A stretch of 64,000 nucleotides of DNA from Acetivibrio sp. MSJd-27 (GTDB taxonomy: Bacteria; Bacillota; Clostridia; UMGS1840; HGM11507), in the NCBI RefSeq assembly GCF_018918095.1, contig NZ_JAHLPV010000007.1:1-64000 (forward strand), written 5' to 3'. The notes beneath the pieces were generated by a model. It was given only the letters and a program-made list of their open reading frames with translations. It did no database searches and was not told the origin of the DNA. Positions 17,811 through 25,989 of the stretch are shown piece by piece (the stretch's first letter is position 1; each line of letters opens with the position of its first letter). The position numbers were made by a program, and so were the translations under genes.

Positions 17811-19568
17811 ATGGCATTTGACGGCGTGGTGCTGCACGCGGTAAAGACAGAACTGACGGAAAAACTGCTGGGGGGCAGAGTGGACAAAGTCTACCAGCCG
17901 GAGAGCGACGAGATTGTGCTGCTCATCCGCAACGGCGGAGAAAACTATAAATTGTTTTTGAGTGCGGACGCAAACTATCCCCGGATTCATCTGACCGATG
18001 AAAGCTTCAAGAATCCGGCCTCCCCTCCCTTGTTCTGCATGCTTTTGCGAAAGCATCTGGGCTCGGGGAAAATAACCGGAATCCGTCAGATAAAATCAGA
18101 CCGAATCCTCTGTATCTGTGTGGAAACCTATAATGAACTGGGCGATCTTTGTGAGAAATCTTTGTATATTGAGATCATGGGGCGGCACAGCAACATTATC
18201 CTGGTCAGCGAAAAGGGGCTGGTCATCGACTCCATCAAGCGGGTTGATCTGACGGTTTCCAGCAAACGCCAGCTTCTGCCAGGCCTTTTTTATGAGACGG
18301 CACCCGCGCAGGATAAGCTGGATTTTCTGGACTATGACACGGCGGAGCTGAAGGAAGCTCTCTTGATAAAAGAGGATATCCGCGCGGACAAATTTGCCAT
18401 GGAGACCTTTCTGGGTGTTTCTCCGGTGGTATCCCGCGAGATCGCTTACCGTGCTTTCGGTACCTTCCAGGAGATCCTCACCTCCGACAATATGTCCGGC
18501 AGGGCGAGGCTGATGACCGAAGCGGAAGCCTTTTTTCAGGATATGAAAGACGGAAGATTTCACCCGTGCATCGTGTCAGAGCAGGGAATGCCGAAATATT
18601 TTTCCTGTGTGGAGCTGACACAGTATAGGGAAGGCTTTTCCACTGCTTATTCGGATTCCGTGAGCGGGATGGTGGATACTTTTTACCGCCGGCTGCACTT
18701 GAAGCGGAAGATGAATCAGCGCAGCCATGATCTGCAGAAGCATTTAAACAGCCAGATGGAAAAGCTGGAAAAGAAAATCGGCATTCACTCCCAAACCCTT
18801 TTCGATGCGTCGGACAAGGAAAAATACCGTCTTTACGGCGAGCTTATCACCGCCAACATGTACCGCTTAAAGGGCGGTGAAAAGGAACTGGAAGCGGAAA
18901 ACTATTATGAAGGGAATCAGAAAATTGTGATTCCGCTGAATGAAAACAGTTCACCTGCACAGAATTCCCAACGGTATTATAAACGCTATCAGAAGATGAA
19001 AACGGCGGAAGAAATGGCTGCTAAGCAGCTGGAAAAAGCAAAGAAAGAACTGTTTTATCTGGAAAGCGTACAGAATTCTTTTGCGTGGATTACCACCCAG
19101 GATGAGATCGATGAGATAGCGGAGGAGCTTGCGCAGGCGGGGTACCTCAAAGCGAAAAGCGGGAAAAAGAAAAAGCTGGCCAAAACCGCCTATCAGGAGT
19201 TTGTCAGCAGTGATGGATTCCCGATTTTGGTGGGGAAAAACAACCGTCAAAATGATGAATTGAGTTTTAAAATCGCGCGCCCAAGGGATCTGTGGCTTCA
19301 TGTAAAAACCTATCCCGGATCCCACACCCTGGTGGTAACCAATGGACTTGCGGTACCGGATACGACCTTGTACGAGGCGGCCGTTCTGGCGGCGATCCAT
19401 TCCAAAGCGAACACCTCGGGCAAAGTGGAGATTGATTATACCGAGATTAAATTTGTGAAAAAACCGCCGGGTGCAAAACCGGGCATGGTGACCTACAGCA
19501 ACTTTAAAACCATACTGGTACCGCCCGATGTCTCTGTGATGGAGCGCTGCGGGAAGAAAACAAAATAG
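17811..19568 (+). CDS. rqcH: Ribosome quality-control factor RqcH (NFACT family)
   Basis: 585 residues. RqcH (older name fibronectin-binding protein) binds 50S subunits with trapped peptidyl-tRNA and adds C-terminal alanine tails. Domains: NFACT-N (about 1-170), two helix-hairpin-helix segments, a long coiled coil (about 290-435) and NFACT-R (about 450-565, ILVGKNNRQNDELSFKIAR and DLWLHVKTYPGSH). The key DR pair needed for tailing in Bacillus is present as SDRIL with Asp97 and Arg98, at the same numbering. It sits downstream of rho; a terminator-like hairpin follows. Confidence 0.93.
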   Translation: MAFDGVVLHAVKTELTEKLLGGRVDKVYQPESDEIVLLIRNGGENYKLFLSADANYPRIHLTDESFKNPASPPLFCMLLRKHLGSGKITGIRQIKSDRILCICVETYNELGDLCEKSLYIEIMGRHSNIILVSEKGLVIDSIKRVDLTVSSKRQLLPGLFYETAPAQDKLDFLDYDTAELKEALLIKEDIRADKFAMETFLGVSPVVSREIAYRAFGTFQEILTSDNMSGRARLMTEAEAFFQDMKDGRFHPCIVSEQGMPKYFSCVELTQYREGFSTAYSDSVSGMVDTFYRRLHLKRKMNQRSHDLQKHLNSQMEKLEKKIGIHSQTLFDASDKEKYRLYGELITANMYRLKGGEKELEAENYYEGNQKIVIPLNENSSPAQNSQRYYKRYQKMKTAEEMAAKQLEKAKKELFYLESVQNSFAWITTQDEIDEIAEELAQAGYLKAKSGKKKKLAKTAYQEFVSSDGFPILVGKNNRQNDELSFKIARPRDLWLHVKTYPGSHTLVVTNGLAVPDTTLYEAAVLAAIHSKANTSGKVEIDYTEIKFVKKPPGAKPGMVTYSNFKTILVPPDVSVMERCGKKTK

Positions 19569-19601
19569 ATAAAAGAGAAACGAATTCTCTCCGAAAAAAA
19601 T

Positions 19602-19624
19602 GCCTCTCAATCAAATTGAGAGGC
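19602..19624 (-). terminator. Hairpin after rqcH
   Basis: GCCTCTCAAT-CAA-ATTGAGAGGC, a perfect 10-bp stem. The T-run is on the minus-strand side (seven A at 19594-19600 on the plus strand), so it looks like a minus-strand terminator although no minus-strand gene is near; it may be part of the repeat cluster. Confidence 0.5.
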
Positions 19625-19645
19625 CAAGGTGGAGGTTATATTGTG

Positions 19646-19735
19646 TTCAATAAGGGGCATTCGCCCATTATTCAACGGTTTCAGCGGATGAAATCCCGCT
19701 GAAAAATGAAGGGGTAAACCACTTCATTGAGTTAT
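19646..19735 (+). repeat. Hairpin repeat type B, small copy
   Basis: Starts with TTCAATAAGGGG and contains TTTCAGCGG...CCGCTGAAA as a stem. Same start and stem layout as the copy at 48375-48480. It lies head to head with the larger type B copy that follows. Confidence 0.6.
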
Positions 19736-20150
19736 AACTGCGGGCAAGATGGCCCCCGCCTCTTAAGCATTAGAGAGTAGAACACAATATGGTTTCCACA
19801 GGCAAATTTTCCGCAATCCTGCGTCAAAATGCTCGTCAATCCGTCAGGATTATCTGCGCTTTTTCCTTGTCTTACAAAAAATTTGCTCTGTGGAAACTCT
19901 TCGACCCTGCATGCAGGAAAAATTTCGTTTTTTTGGTGCGTAAGGGTGCAGCAAGGCTGACGCCTTGCAAGACCGACAATCCGAAAAGGCGAAAGTTTAA
20001 CAAGTGCAGGGCATATAGGGTTCGACTCTCTAATGCTTAAGGCGGCGGGTTCCATATCCGCAATCAGCGGGAGTGCAATCTCTCACTGATTGCGGCACTG
20101 CTATGCAGTGCCCTTGTCCTCGTTGAATGACGGGACAAGCCCTTATTGAA
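19736..20150 (-). repeat. Hairpin repeat type B, interrupted by a MITE
   Basis: Read on the minus strand from 20150 it begins TTCAATAAGGGCTTG and matches the uninterrupted copy at 24315-24457 closely, including GGCACTGC-ATA-GCAGTGCC and CCGCAATCAG stems. At its TTAA (20037-20040) it is broken by the 278-bp element at 19763-20040; the match resumes on the far side with AGGCGGGGGCCATCTTGCCC. Confidence 0.8.
19763..20040 (+). mobile_element. MITE-like element, copy 1 (TTAA target)
   Basis: 278 bp including both TTAA copies. Terminal inverted repeats read GCATTAGAGAGT at the left and ACTCTCTAATGC at the right, extending with mismatches to GAAC and ATATG. It is flanked by direct TTAA repeats. A nearly identical copy is at 48081-48357. 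It encodes no transposase. The empty target site exists in this window at 24425-24428. The minus strand carries a long open frame, which is not a gene. Confidence 0.85.
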
Positions 20151-20301
20151 GTGGGGTTTCATCTTTTTAGACTTGTACCAGGTTAAAAAAGTTTCAATAA
20201 TTTCAAAAATTTCAGATTTTTTTGCAAAGAGGAACGAAATTTTTTCGGATGGTTCTGAAAAAAGGAAAAAAGCCGGCGAAAACGGCAGATTGGAGCATTT
20301 T

Positions 20302-21741
20302 ATGGCAAAGGATTTAAATCTCTCATTGCTGACGGACTTCTATGAATTTACCATGTCCCAAGGCTATTTTAACAATCATTTTAAAGACACCGAAGCAGTG
20401 TTCGATATGTTTTTCCGAAAGGTGCCGGACGAGGGCGGTTTTGCCATTATGGCCGGCTTGGAACAGCTTGTGGAATACTTGAATGATCTGAAGTTTGACG
20501 ACAGTGATATCGAATACCTTCGCAGCAAGCACATTTTCAGCGAGGATTTTTTGGAGTATCTCCGAAACTTTGCATTCACCTGTGATGTTTGGGCGGTGAG
20601 GGAAGGGACGCCAATCTTCCCCAACGAGCCGATTGTGACGGTAAAGGGGCCCATCATTCAGGCGCAGCTGGTGGAGACCATGCTTTTGCTGACGGTAAAC
20701 CATCAATCCTTGATTGCAACCAAGGCAAACCGGATTGTCCGTGCGGCAAACGGAAGGGCCGTCATGGAGTTCGGTTCCCGCCGGGCACAGGGAATCAACG
20801 CTGCTGTCTACGGAGCGAGAGCGGCTTATATCGCCGGCTGTGTCGGGACAAGCTGTTCGATTACGGACAAAATGTTCGGAATTCCTGCGCTGGGCACGAT
20901 GGCACACAGCTGGGTGCAGAGCTTTGACAGCGAATACGAGGCGTTCAAGGCCTATGCGGAGATGTTTCCCGGTGACTGTACCTTGCTGATCGATACCTAC
21001 AATGTTCTGAAATCAGGGCTTCCCAATGCGATTAAAGTGTTTAATGAAGTGCTGGTGCCGCAAGGATTTCGGCCTAAGGGCGTACGGATCGACAGTGGGG
21101 ATATTGCTTACCTGTCTAAAAAAATGCGGCGAATACTGGATGAAAACGGGTTTGAGGACTGCAAGATCGTGGTATCCAATTCCCTGGATGAATATATTAT
21201 TCGGGATACCTTGGTGCAGGGAGCCTGCATTGACACCTTCGGGGTCGGCGAACGGCTGATTACCTCCAAATCGGAGCCAGTATTCGGCGGCGTCTATAAA
21301 CTGTCCGCGGTCTTTCAGGACGGAAAGGAAATTCCCAAAATCAAGGTCAGCGAAAATGTGATGAAGATCACCAATCCGGCTTTTAAATCCCTGTACCGGC
21401 TTTATAATAAAGACACCGGCATGGCCGTGGCGGATGTGATCACGCTGTTTGATGAGGAGATCGATGAGTCAAAGCCTTATGAACTGTTTGATCCGGAGCA
21501 TACCTGGAAACGCAAAAAGGTTACCAATTTCAAAGCGGAAAAGCTGCTGGTGCAGGTGATGGACAAGGGCAGGCTGGTCTATGACTTTCCGCCTTTATCC
21601 GAGGTGAAATCTTATTGCCTGAATGAAATTGACCGTATCTGGGATGAGGTGAAACGGTTTGAAAACCCGCACAGCTATTATGTGGATTTGTCCCAGAAGC
21701 TGTGGGATATCAAACAGAAATTGCTGGTGGAAAATTCTTAA
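20302..21741 (+). CDS. pncB: Nicotinate phosphoribosyltransferase
   Basis: 479 residues from ATG 20302, 6 bases after GGAG; upstream the frame runs open into repeat sequence without a ribosome site. Converts nicotinate and PRPP to nicotinate mononucleotide in NAD salvage. Family regions present: LLTDFYEFTMSQGYF at the N-terminus, FGSRRAQG (active-site loop, about residue 155), GTMAHSWVQSF (about 200, with the His that is phosphorylated in this enzyme class) and VRIDSGDIAYLS (about 260). Length and motifs fit the Gram-positive PncB group. It ends 113 bases before the MATE gene. Confidence 0.93.
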   Translation: MAKDLNLSLLTDFYEFTMSQGYFNNHFKDTEAVFDMFFRKVPDEGGFAIMAGLEQLVEYLNDLKFDDSDIEYLRSKHIFSEDFLEYLRNFAFTCDVWAVREGTPIFPNEPIVTVKGPIIQAQLVETMLLLTVNHQSLIATKANRIVRAANGRAVMEFGSRRAQGINAAVYGARAAYIAGCVGTSCSITDKMFGIPALGTMAHSWVQSFDSEYEAFKAYAEMFPGDCTLLIDTYNVLKSGLPNAIKVFNEVLVPQGFRPKGVRIDSGDIAYLSKKMRRILDENGFEDCKIVVSNSLDEYIIRDTLVQGACIDTFGVGERLITSKSEPVFGGVYKLSAVFQDGKEIPKIKVSENVMKITNPAFKSLYRLYNKDTGMAVADVITLFDEEIDESKPYELFDPEHTWKRKKVTNFKAEKLLVQVMDKGRLVYDFPPLSEVKSYCLNEIDRIWDEVKRFENPHSYYVDLSQKLWDIKQKLLVENS

Positions 21742-21854
21742 CATGGCAAATGGAGCGGCGGCGCTCCTATGGAATGGGAACAAAGATATGTTGAGTGATA
21801 GAGGACAGGAGCGCTGCGCTTTTTGCCCTCTATTCTTTTGACAGGAGGAGTTTT

Positions 21855-23240
21855 GTGGAATTGAGAAACAGAGAACATTTTTTAAGACAGCTGATGTTGC
21901 TTGCCATACCGATTATGTTTCAAAATTTAATCAGCGTCAGCTTGAACATGGTGGATATTCTGATGATCGGGCAGCTGGGAGAGGTGAACGTCTCGGCCGC
22001 GGCTATGGCGAACCAGCCCTTTTTTATTTTTACCCTGTTTGTGTTTGGGCTCTCTTCCGGTTCCTGTGTGCTGACCTCTCAATACTGGGGCAGAAAGGAT
22101 ATTCACAGCATCAATAAGATCATAACCATCTCCCTTTGCTTCAGCCTGGGGCTTTCCCTGCTGTTCAGCCTGCTGGTATGCCTGTTTCCGTCGCAGGTTC
22201 TGCGCATTTATACCAATGAGGCGGATGTCATTGCGCAGGGGGCCAAGTATCTGCGGATCGTGGGTTTGTCTTATCTGTTCAATGCCTTTTCCACCACAGT
22301 GCTGTCCATTCTCCGCAGCGTGGAGAAGCTGAAAATTCAGCTTTATGTGACGGGGAGCTCGGTGGCGGTAAACGCTGTTCTCAACTATATTTTTATTTTC
22401 GGGAAGCTGGGGGCGCCGGCGATGGGGATAGAAGGCGCGGCGCTGGCCACATTGATTGCCAGAATCTATGAATTTGCCTTCACGGCGTTTTATCTTTTCC
22501 GGGTGGATTCCTTGCTTCGGTACCGGATTCAAAAATATTATAGAATGGATCGGCAAATCTTCCGGGATTTTATCCGCTATTGTCTGCCGGTTATCTTCAA
22601 TGAACTGGTATGGGGCATTGGGATCTCCTTTCACAGTGCGATGATCGGCCGGCTTGGAACCGGATCCATCACAGCCTATTCCATCACCTCAACCCTGGAA
22701 CGGCTGGCAACGGTCGCTGTGTACGGCTTTACAGGGGCCGCTTCCATCACGATAGGGAAACTTGCGGGAATGAGCGAGTTTGACAAGGCATACCGCTGTG
22801 CCAAAACCATATTGAAGTCCTCCGTGGTGCTGGGGCTGGTGTGCGGCGGTTTGGTGTATCTGTCTTCCCCCCTGATTTTAAAACTTTATAAAATCGATGA
22901 CTCCACACGGGCCATTGCAATGCACATGATTCTGGTGATGTTTCTGATTATCACCTTCCGCGCCATCAACAATTCGGGGATCGTAGGGATTCTTCGTGCA
23001 GGAGGGGACATTAAGCGATCGCTGATGATTGATATCCTGCCGCTTATCTTCCTTTCCAATCCTGCGGGGGCTGTGTGCGCTCTTGGATTCCAGGTTTACG
23101 CGCCGGTGGTTTATCTGGTGCTGAACAGCGACCAGCTGATCAAAACCGGTTTGGTTCTTAAGCGGATTCAATCAAAGAAATGGATGAATAATCTGACCAG
23201 AACACGGGAACAAGCCGTGCAGAACGTTGAGGTGGAGTGA
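21855..23240 (+). CDS. MATE-family efflux transporter
   Basis: 461 residues from GTG 21855, 5 bases after AGGAGG. Twelve membrane segments in two six-helix halves, as in MATE drug/sodium or proton antiporters. Typical MATE positions: MLAIPIMFQNLISVSLNMVD in helix 1, DILMIGQLGEVNVSAAA, then a second-half repeat IGISFHSAMIGRLGT. Substrates of such pumps include cationic drugs and secondary metabolites; nothing local identifies one. The stop at 23238-23240 is immediately followed by the RAYT gene, whose ribosome site lies inside this gene's end. Confidence 0.88.
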   Translation: MELRNREHFLRQLMLLAIPIMFQNLISVSLNMVDILMIGQLGEVNVSAAAMANQPFFIFTLFVFGLSSGSCVLTSQYWGRKDIHSINKIITISLCFSLGLSLLFSLLVCLFPSQVLRIYTNEADVIAQGAKYLRIVGLSYLFNAFSTTVLSILRSVEKLKIQLYVTGSSVAVNAVLNYIFIFGKLGAPAMGIEGAALATLIARIYEFAFTAFYLFRVDSLLRYRIQKYYRMDRQIFRDFIRYCLPVIFNELVWGIGISFHSAMIGRLGTGSITAYSITSTLERLATVAVYGFTGAASITIGKLAGMSEFDKAYRCAKTILKSSVVLGLVCGGLVYLSSPLILKLYKIDDSTRAIAMHMILVMFLIITFRAINNSGIVGILRAGGDIKRSLMIDILPLIFLSNPAGAVCALGFQVYAPVVYLVLNSDQLIKTGLVLKRIQSKKWMNNLTRTREQAVQNVEVE

Positions 23241-23241
23241 A

Positions 23242-23757
23242 ATGGCAGAGTTGCCGAAAAGAAAGCCAACAAGGTTAAAAGGGTATGATTACAGTCAAAA
23301 CGGCGCCTATTTTGTGACGGTATGTACAAAAAACAGAAAAGAAATTTTAGGCCAAATAATTGATGGTAATACAGGGGATGATGCGGGCGTCGTCCCAAAA
23401 ATAGAATTATCCGAATACGGGGAAATTGTACATAAATATATTAGCAGAATAAAGGGAATTGAAAAATATGTAATAATGCCAAATCATGTTCATATGATTA
23501 TCGCTATTCAAGCGGAAAAAGATGGGACGATGTGGGCATCGTCCCCTACGCAGTCTATACCGCAATTGATCCAATCTTTTAAAATTATGGTAACAAAAGA
23601 AATCGGATTTTCAGTATTTCAGCGTTCCTTTCACGATCACATTATCCGAAACGAACGGGATTATCAAAAAATTTGGGAGTATATTGATACCAATCCCATA
23701 AGATGGAAGGAAGATTGTTTTTATCCCGGGCAAGCAGAACGGGAACAATCATTGTAG
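23242..23757 (+). CDS. REP-associated tyrosine transposase (RAYT)
   Basis: 171 residues from ATG 23242, 4 bases after GGTGGAG. Single-strand DNA transposase of the Y1/HuH class. NGAYFVTVCTKNR at the start, the HuH metal site PNHVH (His82 and His84), RSFHDHIIRNERDYQKIWEY with the likely catalytic Tyr141, and DTNPIRW. RAYTs mobilise REP palindromes rather than themselves. Two REPs lie inside this gene in frame, coding GDDAGVVP and DGTMWASSP, and an inverted pair follows the stop. The gene appears intact. It was probably inherited with the MATE operon but is functionally separate. Confidence 0.88.
   Translation: MAELPKRKPTRLKGYDYSQNGAYFVTVCTKNRKEILGQIIDGNTGDDAGVVPKIELSEYGEIVHKYISRIKGIEKYVIMPNHVHMIIAIQAEKDGTMWASSPTQSIPQLIQSFKIMVTKEIGFSVFQRSFHDHIIRNERDYQKIWEYIDTNPIRWKEDCFYPGQAEREQSL
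23375..23396 (+). repeat. REP palindrome 1, inside the RAYT gene
   Basis: GGGATGATGCGGGCGTCGTCC plus C, an imperfect inverted repeat. Diverged form of the REP at 23524-23549; in frame with the RAYT coding sequence. Confidence 0.7.
23524..23549 (+). repeat. REP palindrome 2, inside the RAYT gene
   Basis: GGGACGATG-TGGG-CATCGTCCC followed by CTAC. Identical over 26 bases to the REP at 23859-23884, and in frame, adding WASSPT to the protein. Confidence 0.85.
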
Positions 23758-23884
23758 GGGACGATGCCCACATCGTCCCGAAAAATAGTTATGTATATCA
23801 GCAGAATGAATCGTTGAATCATCCCTATTTATTAATTGTTATGGAATCAGAGCATGGCGGGACGATGTGGGCATCGTCCCCTAC
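23754..23884. repeat. Inverted REP pair (BIME-like) after the RAYT gene
   Basis: GTAGGGGACGATGCCCACAT (23754 on) is the exact reverse complement of the REP at 23859-23884. The two are separated by 79 bases. GTAGGGG/CCCCTAC is the asymmetric foot of the REP that a RAYT would recognise. An open frame across this stretch is REP-derived, not a gene. Confidence 0.85.
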
Positions 23885-23962
23885 ACGGCTGTTTTACAGG
23901 ATATTATCGTAAATAAAAAACGAGTGTGTAATACACACTCGCAGTTGTCCCTATGAGGAAAT

Positions 23963-24217
23963 TTATTTATTGTCTTCTTCCCAGTTAAACAAAGTATTAG
24001 GCTCAACACCTAATACTTTGGCAATGCCATCAATTTCAATATCATTGATGGCGCGGTTTCCGTTTTCTATTCTGGAAATAGAACCTCTGCAAAGATACAC
24101 AGGAATGAGTTCTAATTTTTCTGATAAAATTTTTTGACTCATTTTCTTCTCTTTGCGAATTTTCTTAATCCGAGAACCGATGATATTCAATTTATCATAT
24201 TGTTGAATCTTTTTCAT
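23963..24217 (-). CDS. XRE-family transcriptional regulator
   Basis: 84 residues. A Cro/CI-type helix-turn-helix fills most of it: IGSRIKKIRKEKKMSQKILS (about 13-32), SRIENGNRAIND and IAKVLGVEPNTLFNWEED. There is an odd insertion around LELIPVYLCRGS between helices 2 and 3, where the family normally has a short turn. No effector domain. The gene is AT-rich compared with its neighbours. Its own upstream region holds two near-identical palindromes, so it is probably self-repressing. No other target gene is obvious in the window. Confidence 0.85.
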   Translation of the reverse strand: MKKIQQYDKLNIIGSRIKKIRKEKKMSQKILSEKLELIPVYLCRGSISRIENGNRAINDIEIDGIAKVLGVEPNTLFNWEEDNK

Positions 24218-24230
24218 AATAAAACCTCAT

Positions 24231-24301
24231 TTTGTCTTGACAATAGGACAAAGATATTATATACTGGATTCACAAAAATCATGTCCTACTGACAGGACAA
24301 A
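24231..24301. promoter_or_regulatory. Twin operators and promoters upstream of the XRE gene
   Basis: TTTGTC-TTGACAATA-GGACAAA (24231-24252) and TGTCCTACTGACAGGACA (24282-24299) share the pattern TGTCyTAyTGwCArGACA. A plus-strand promoter TTGACA (24238-24243) with TATACT and a minus-strand TATAAT-type -10 both lie between or over them, so binding would block transcription both ways. Confidence 0.65.
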
Positions 24302-24314
24302 ATGAAAATTGCTT

Positions 24315-24457
24315 TTCAATAAGGGCTTGCCCCGTCATTCAACGAGGACAAGGGCACTGCATAGCAGTGCCGCAATCAGCGGGAGATTGCACTTCCGCTG
24401 ATTGCGGATATGGAACCCGCCGCCTTAAGAGGCAGGGGACATCTTGCCCGCAGTTAT
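24315..24457 (+). repeat. Hairpin repeat type B, uninterrupted copy
   Basis: 143 bp starting TTCAATAAGGGCTTG and ending near GCCCGCAGTTATA. Two strong stems: GGCACTGC/GCAGTGCC and CCGCAATCAGCGG/CCGCTGATTGCGG. It contains the single TTAA (24425-24428) that is the MITE insertion point in the copy at 19736-20150. Confidence 0.8.
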
Positions 24458-24474
24458 ATTTTTAAATATGAAAG

Positions 24475-24596
24475 AGATAGTATGAAAAAGTTGTTCGTTG
24501 TGTTTGGTTGTGTGTATCTATATCAAATGGGTGAAAATAATTGAGAGAGTGGTTTTCATACTATCTGAAAAAGCAGCTGTGGAAAGCTGCTTTTTT
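24475..24596 (+). ncRNA. Candidate small RNA or element: 14-bp inverted repeat plus terminator
   Basis: AGATAGTATGAAAA (24475-24488) and its exact complement (24553-24566) enclose 64 G/T-rich bases. Directly after comes GCAGCT-GTGGAA-AGCTGC with six T, an intrinsic terminator. No protein is encoded. It could be a short transcript with a long closing stem, or a small terminal-repeat element next to a terminator. No clear promoter is seen. Confidence 0.4.
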
Positions 24597-24656
24597 GCTG
24601 TAAGAATATTTTACTCGCTAAAATATCATGAAACGGTAGATTTTTTAATTGCCGGA

Positions 24657-24665
24657 TGGTATAAT
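24657..24665 (+). promoter_or_regulatory. Extended -10 promoter for the amidohydrolase unit
   Basis: TGGTATAAT, an extended -10 box, with no strong -35. It is about 150 bases upstream of the amidohydrolase start. Confidence 0.5.
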
Positions 24666-24812
24666 AAAATCAATCTATCACAAAGGATAGAAGAAAATGC
24701 GCATTGCACGCTGTGCTTTGTGCTTTTTTACGGGTTTATGACTCGGCTGAATCGGTTGTTCTACTGGTTGCTGTCAACCGGAAGCTCACTACTATATAAC
24801 GGAGAGGAATAC

Positions 24813-25973
24813 ATGATAATAAAAAACGGAACCATCCTGACGATGGATGGCGGAAAAATAATTGAAAAGGGTTTTATCCAGACAGAGGGAAAATTGATTT
24901 CCGCGCTGGGTGAGATGAAGGACTGTCCTGCGGATGACAAGGATGTGATTGACGCCGCCGGGCAGTTTGTTCTGCCGGGGCTGGTGGAAGCCCACTGCCA
25001 TATCGGGCTGATGGAGGATGGTCTTGGATTTGAGGGAGATGACATCAACGAGGACTCGGATCCGGTTACACCGCATCTTCGGGCCATCGACGGCATCAAT
25101 CCGTTTGACCATAGCTTTGAGGAAGCTTGGCGGGCAGGAGTCACAACGGTAGTGACAGGGCCGGGCAGTGCCAATGCAATGGGCGGCAGCTTTGTCGCCA
25201 TGAAAACCTACGGCAAATGGGTAGACCGGATGATTTTGAAGAATCCGGCGGCGATCAAATGTGCTTTCGGGGAAAATCCGAAAAGCGTTTATCACGACAA
25301 AAACCAGTCTCCGGTGACCAGGATGGCGACTGCCGCTTTGATTCGGGAACAGCTCTCCAAGGCTAGAGAATATCTGGATGCAATGGAGAAATATGAAAAC
25401 GGGGAAGAGGACTGTGAAAAACCAGAGTATGACGCGAAGTGTGAGAGTCTGCTGCCCCTTCTGCGTGGGGAAATACAGATGAAAGCCCATGCCCATCGGG
25501 CGGACGATATGATGACCGCTGTGCGGATTGCCAGGGAATTTCATTTGGACTATACCCTGGATCACTGCACGGACGGACGTCAAATCAAAGAGGAGCTGAA
25601 GGAGCTGAATGCAAAATGTTTGGTGGGGCCCTGCCTCTGCGAACGCTCCAAACCGGAACTGAAAAATTTGTCCTTTCAAACGCCGAAAGAGCTCTCCGAG
25701 ATGGGAATGGATATCTCATTGATAACCGATCATCCGGTTATTCCGATTAATTATCTGCCTCTTTGTGCCACTCTGGCCTGGCGGGAAGGGATGGAATATC
25801 AAAAGGCTTTGGAGGCAATCACCATAAATCCTGCCAGAAGCGTTGGAATCGACGCCTTTGTGGGTTCGCTGAAGGAAGGGAAACACGCGGACATCGTGGT
25901 CTTTGACAAACAGCCGCTCGACATTATGGCTCATATCATGCATGTTATGATAGAAGGCAAAATCATTATCTAA
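24813..25973 (+). CDS. Amidohydrolase-family metal-dependent hydrolase
   Basis: 386 residues from ATG 24813, 5 bases after GGAGAGG; an open frame continues upstream without a ribosome site. TIM-barrel amidohydrolase with the metal ligands in order: HCH in LVEAHCHIG (about residue 60), His in KAHAHRADD (about 225), His in LDHCTDG (about 250) and Asp in LITDHPVIP (about 300). Best general match is to imidazolonepropionase- and dihydroorotase-like hydrolases of cyclic amides or N-acyl amino acids; substrate is unknown. Sixteen bases upstream of the phosphofructokinase gene and likely co-transcribed. Confidence 0.85.
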   Translation: MIIKNGTILTMDGGKIIEKGFIQTEGKLISALGEMKDCPADDKDVIDAAGQFVLPGLVEAHCHIGLMEDGLGFEGDDINEDSDPVTPHLRAIDGINPFDHSFEEAWRAGVTTVVTGPGSANAMGGSFVAMKTYGKWVDRMILKNPAAIKCAFGENPKSVYHDKNQSPVTRMATAALIREQLSKAREYLDAMEKYENGEEDCEKPEYDAKCESLLPLLRGEIQMKAHAHRADDMMTAVRIAREFHLDYTLDHCTDGRQIKEELKELNAKCLVGPCLCERSKPELKNLSFQTPKELSEMGMDISLITDHPVIPINYLPLCATLAWREGMEYQKALEAITINPARSVGIDAFVGSLKEGKHADIVVFDKQPLDIMAHIMHVMIEGKIII

Positions 25974-25989
25974 AGGAGTAAGAAAAACA

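Noticed and set aside
20020-20040. tRNA T-arm-like GGTTCGACTC at MITE ends
   Set aside because: Same bases are the terminal inverted repeat; no cloverleaf or acceptor stem around it.
19732-20055. 107-codon open frame on the minus strand
   Set aside because: It lies across the MITE and its flanks; the second copy gives the same peptide only because the DNA repeats. No ribosome site.
23703-23912. 69-codon open frame after the RAYT gene
   Set aside because: Made of REP palindromes and out of frame with the RAYT end.
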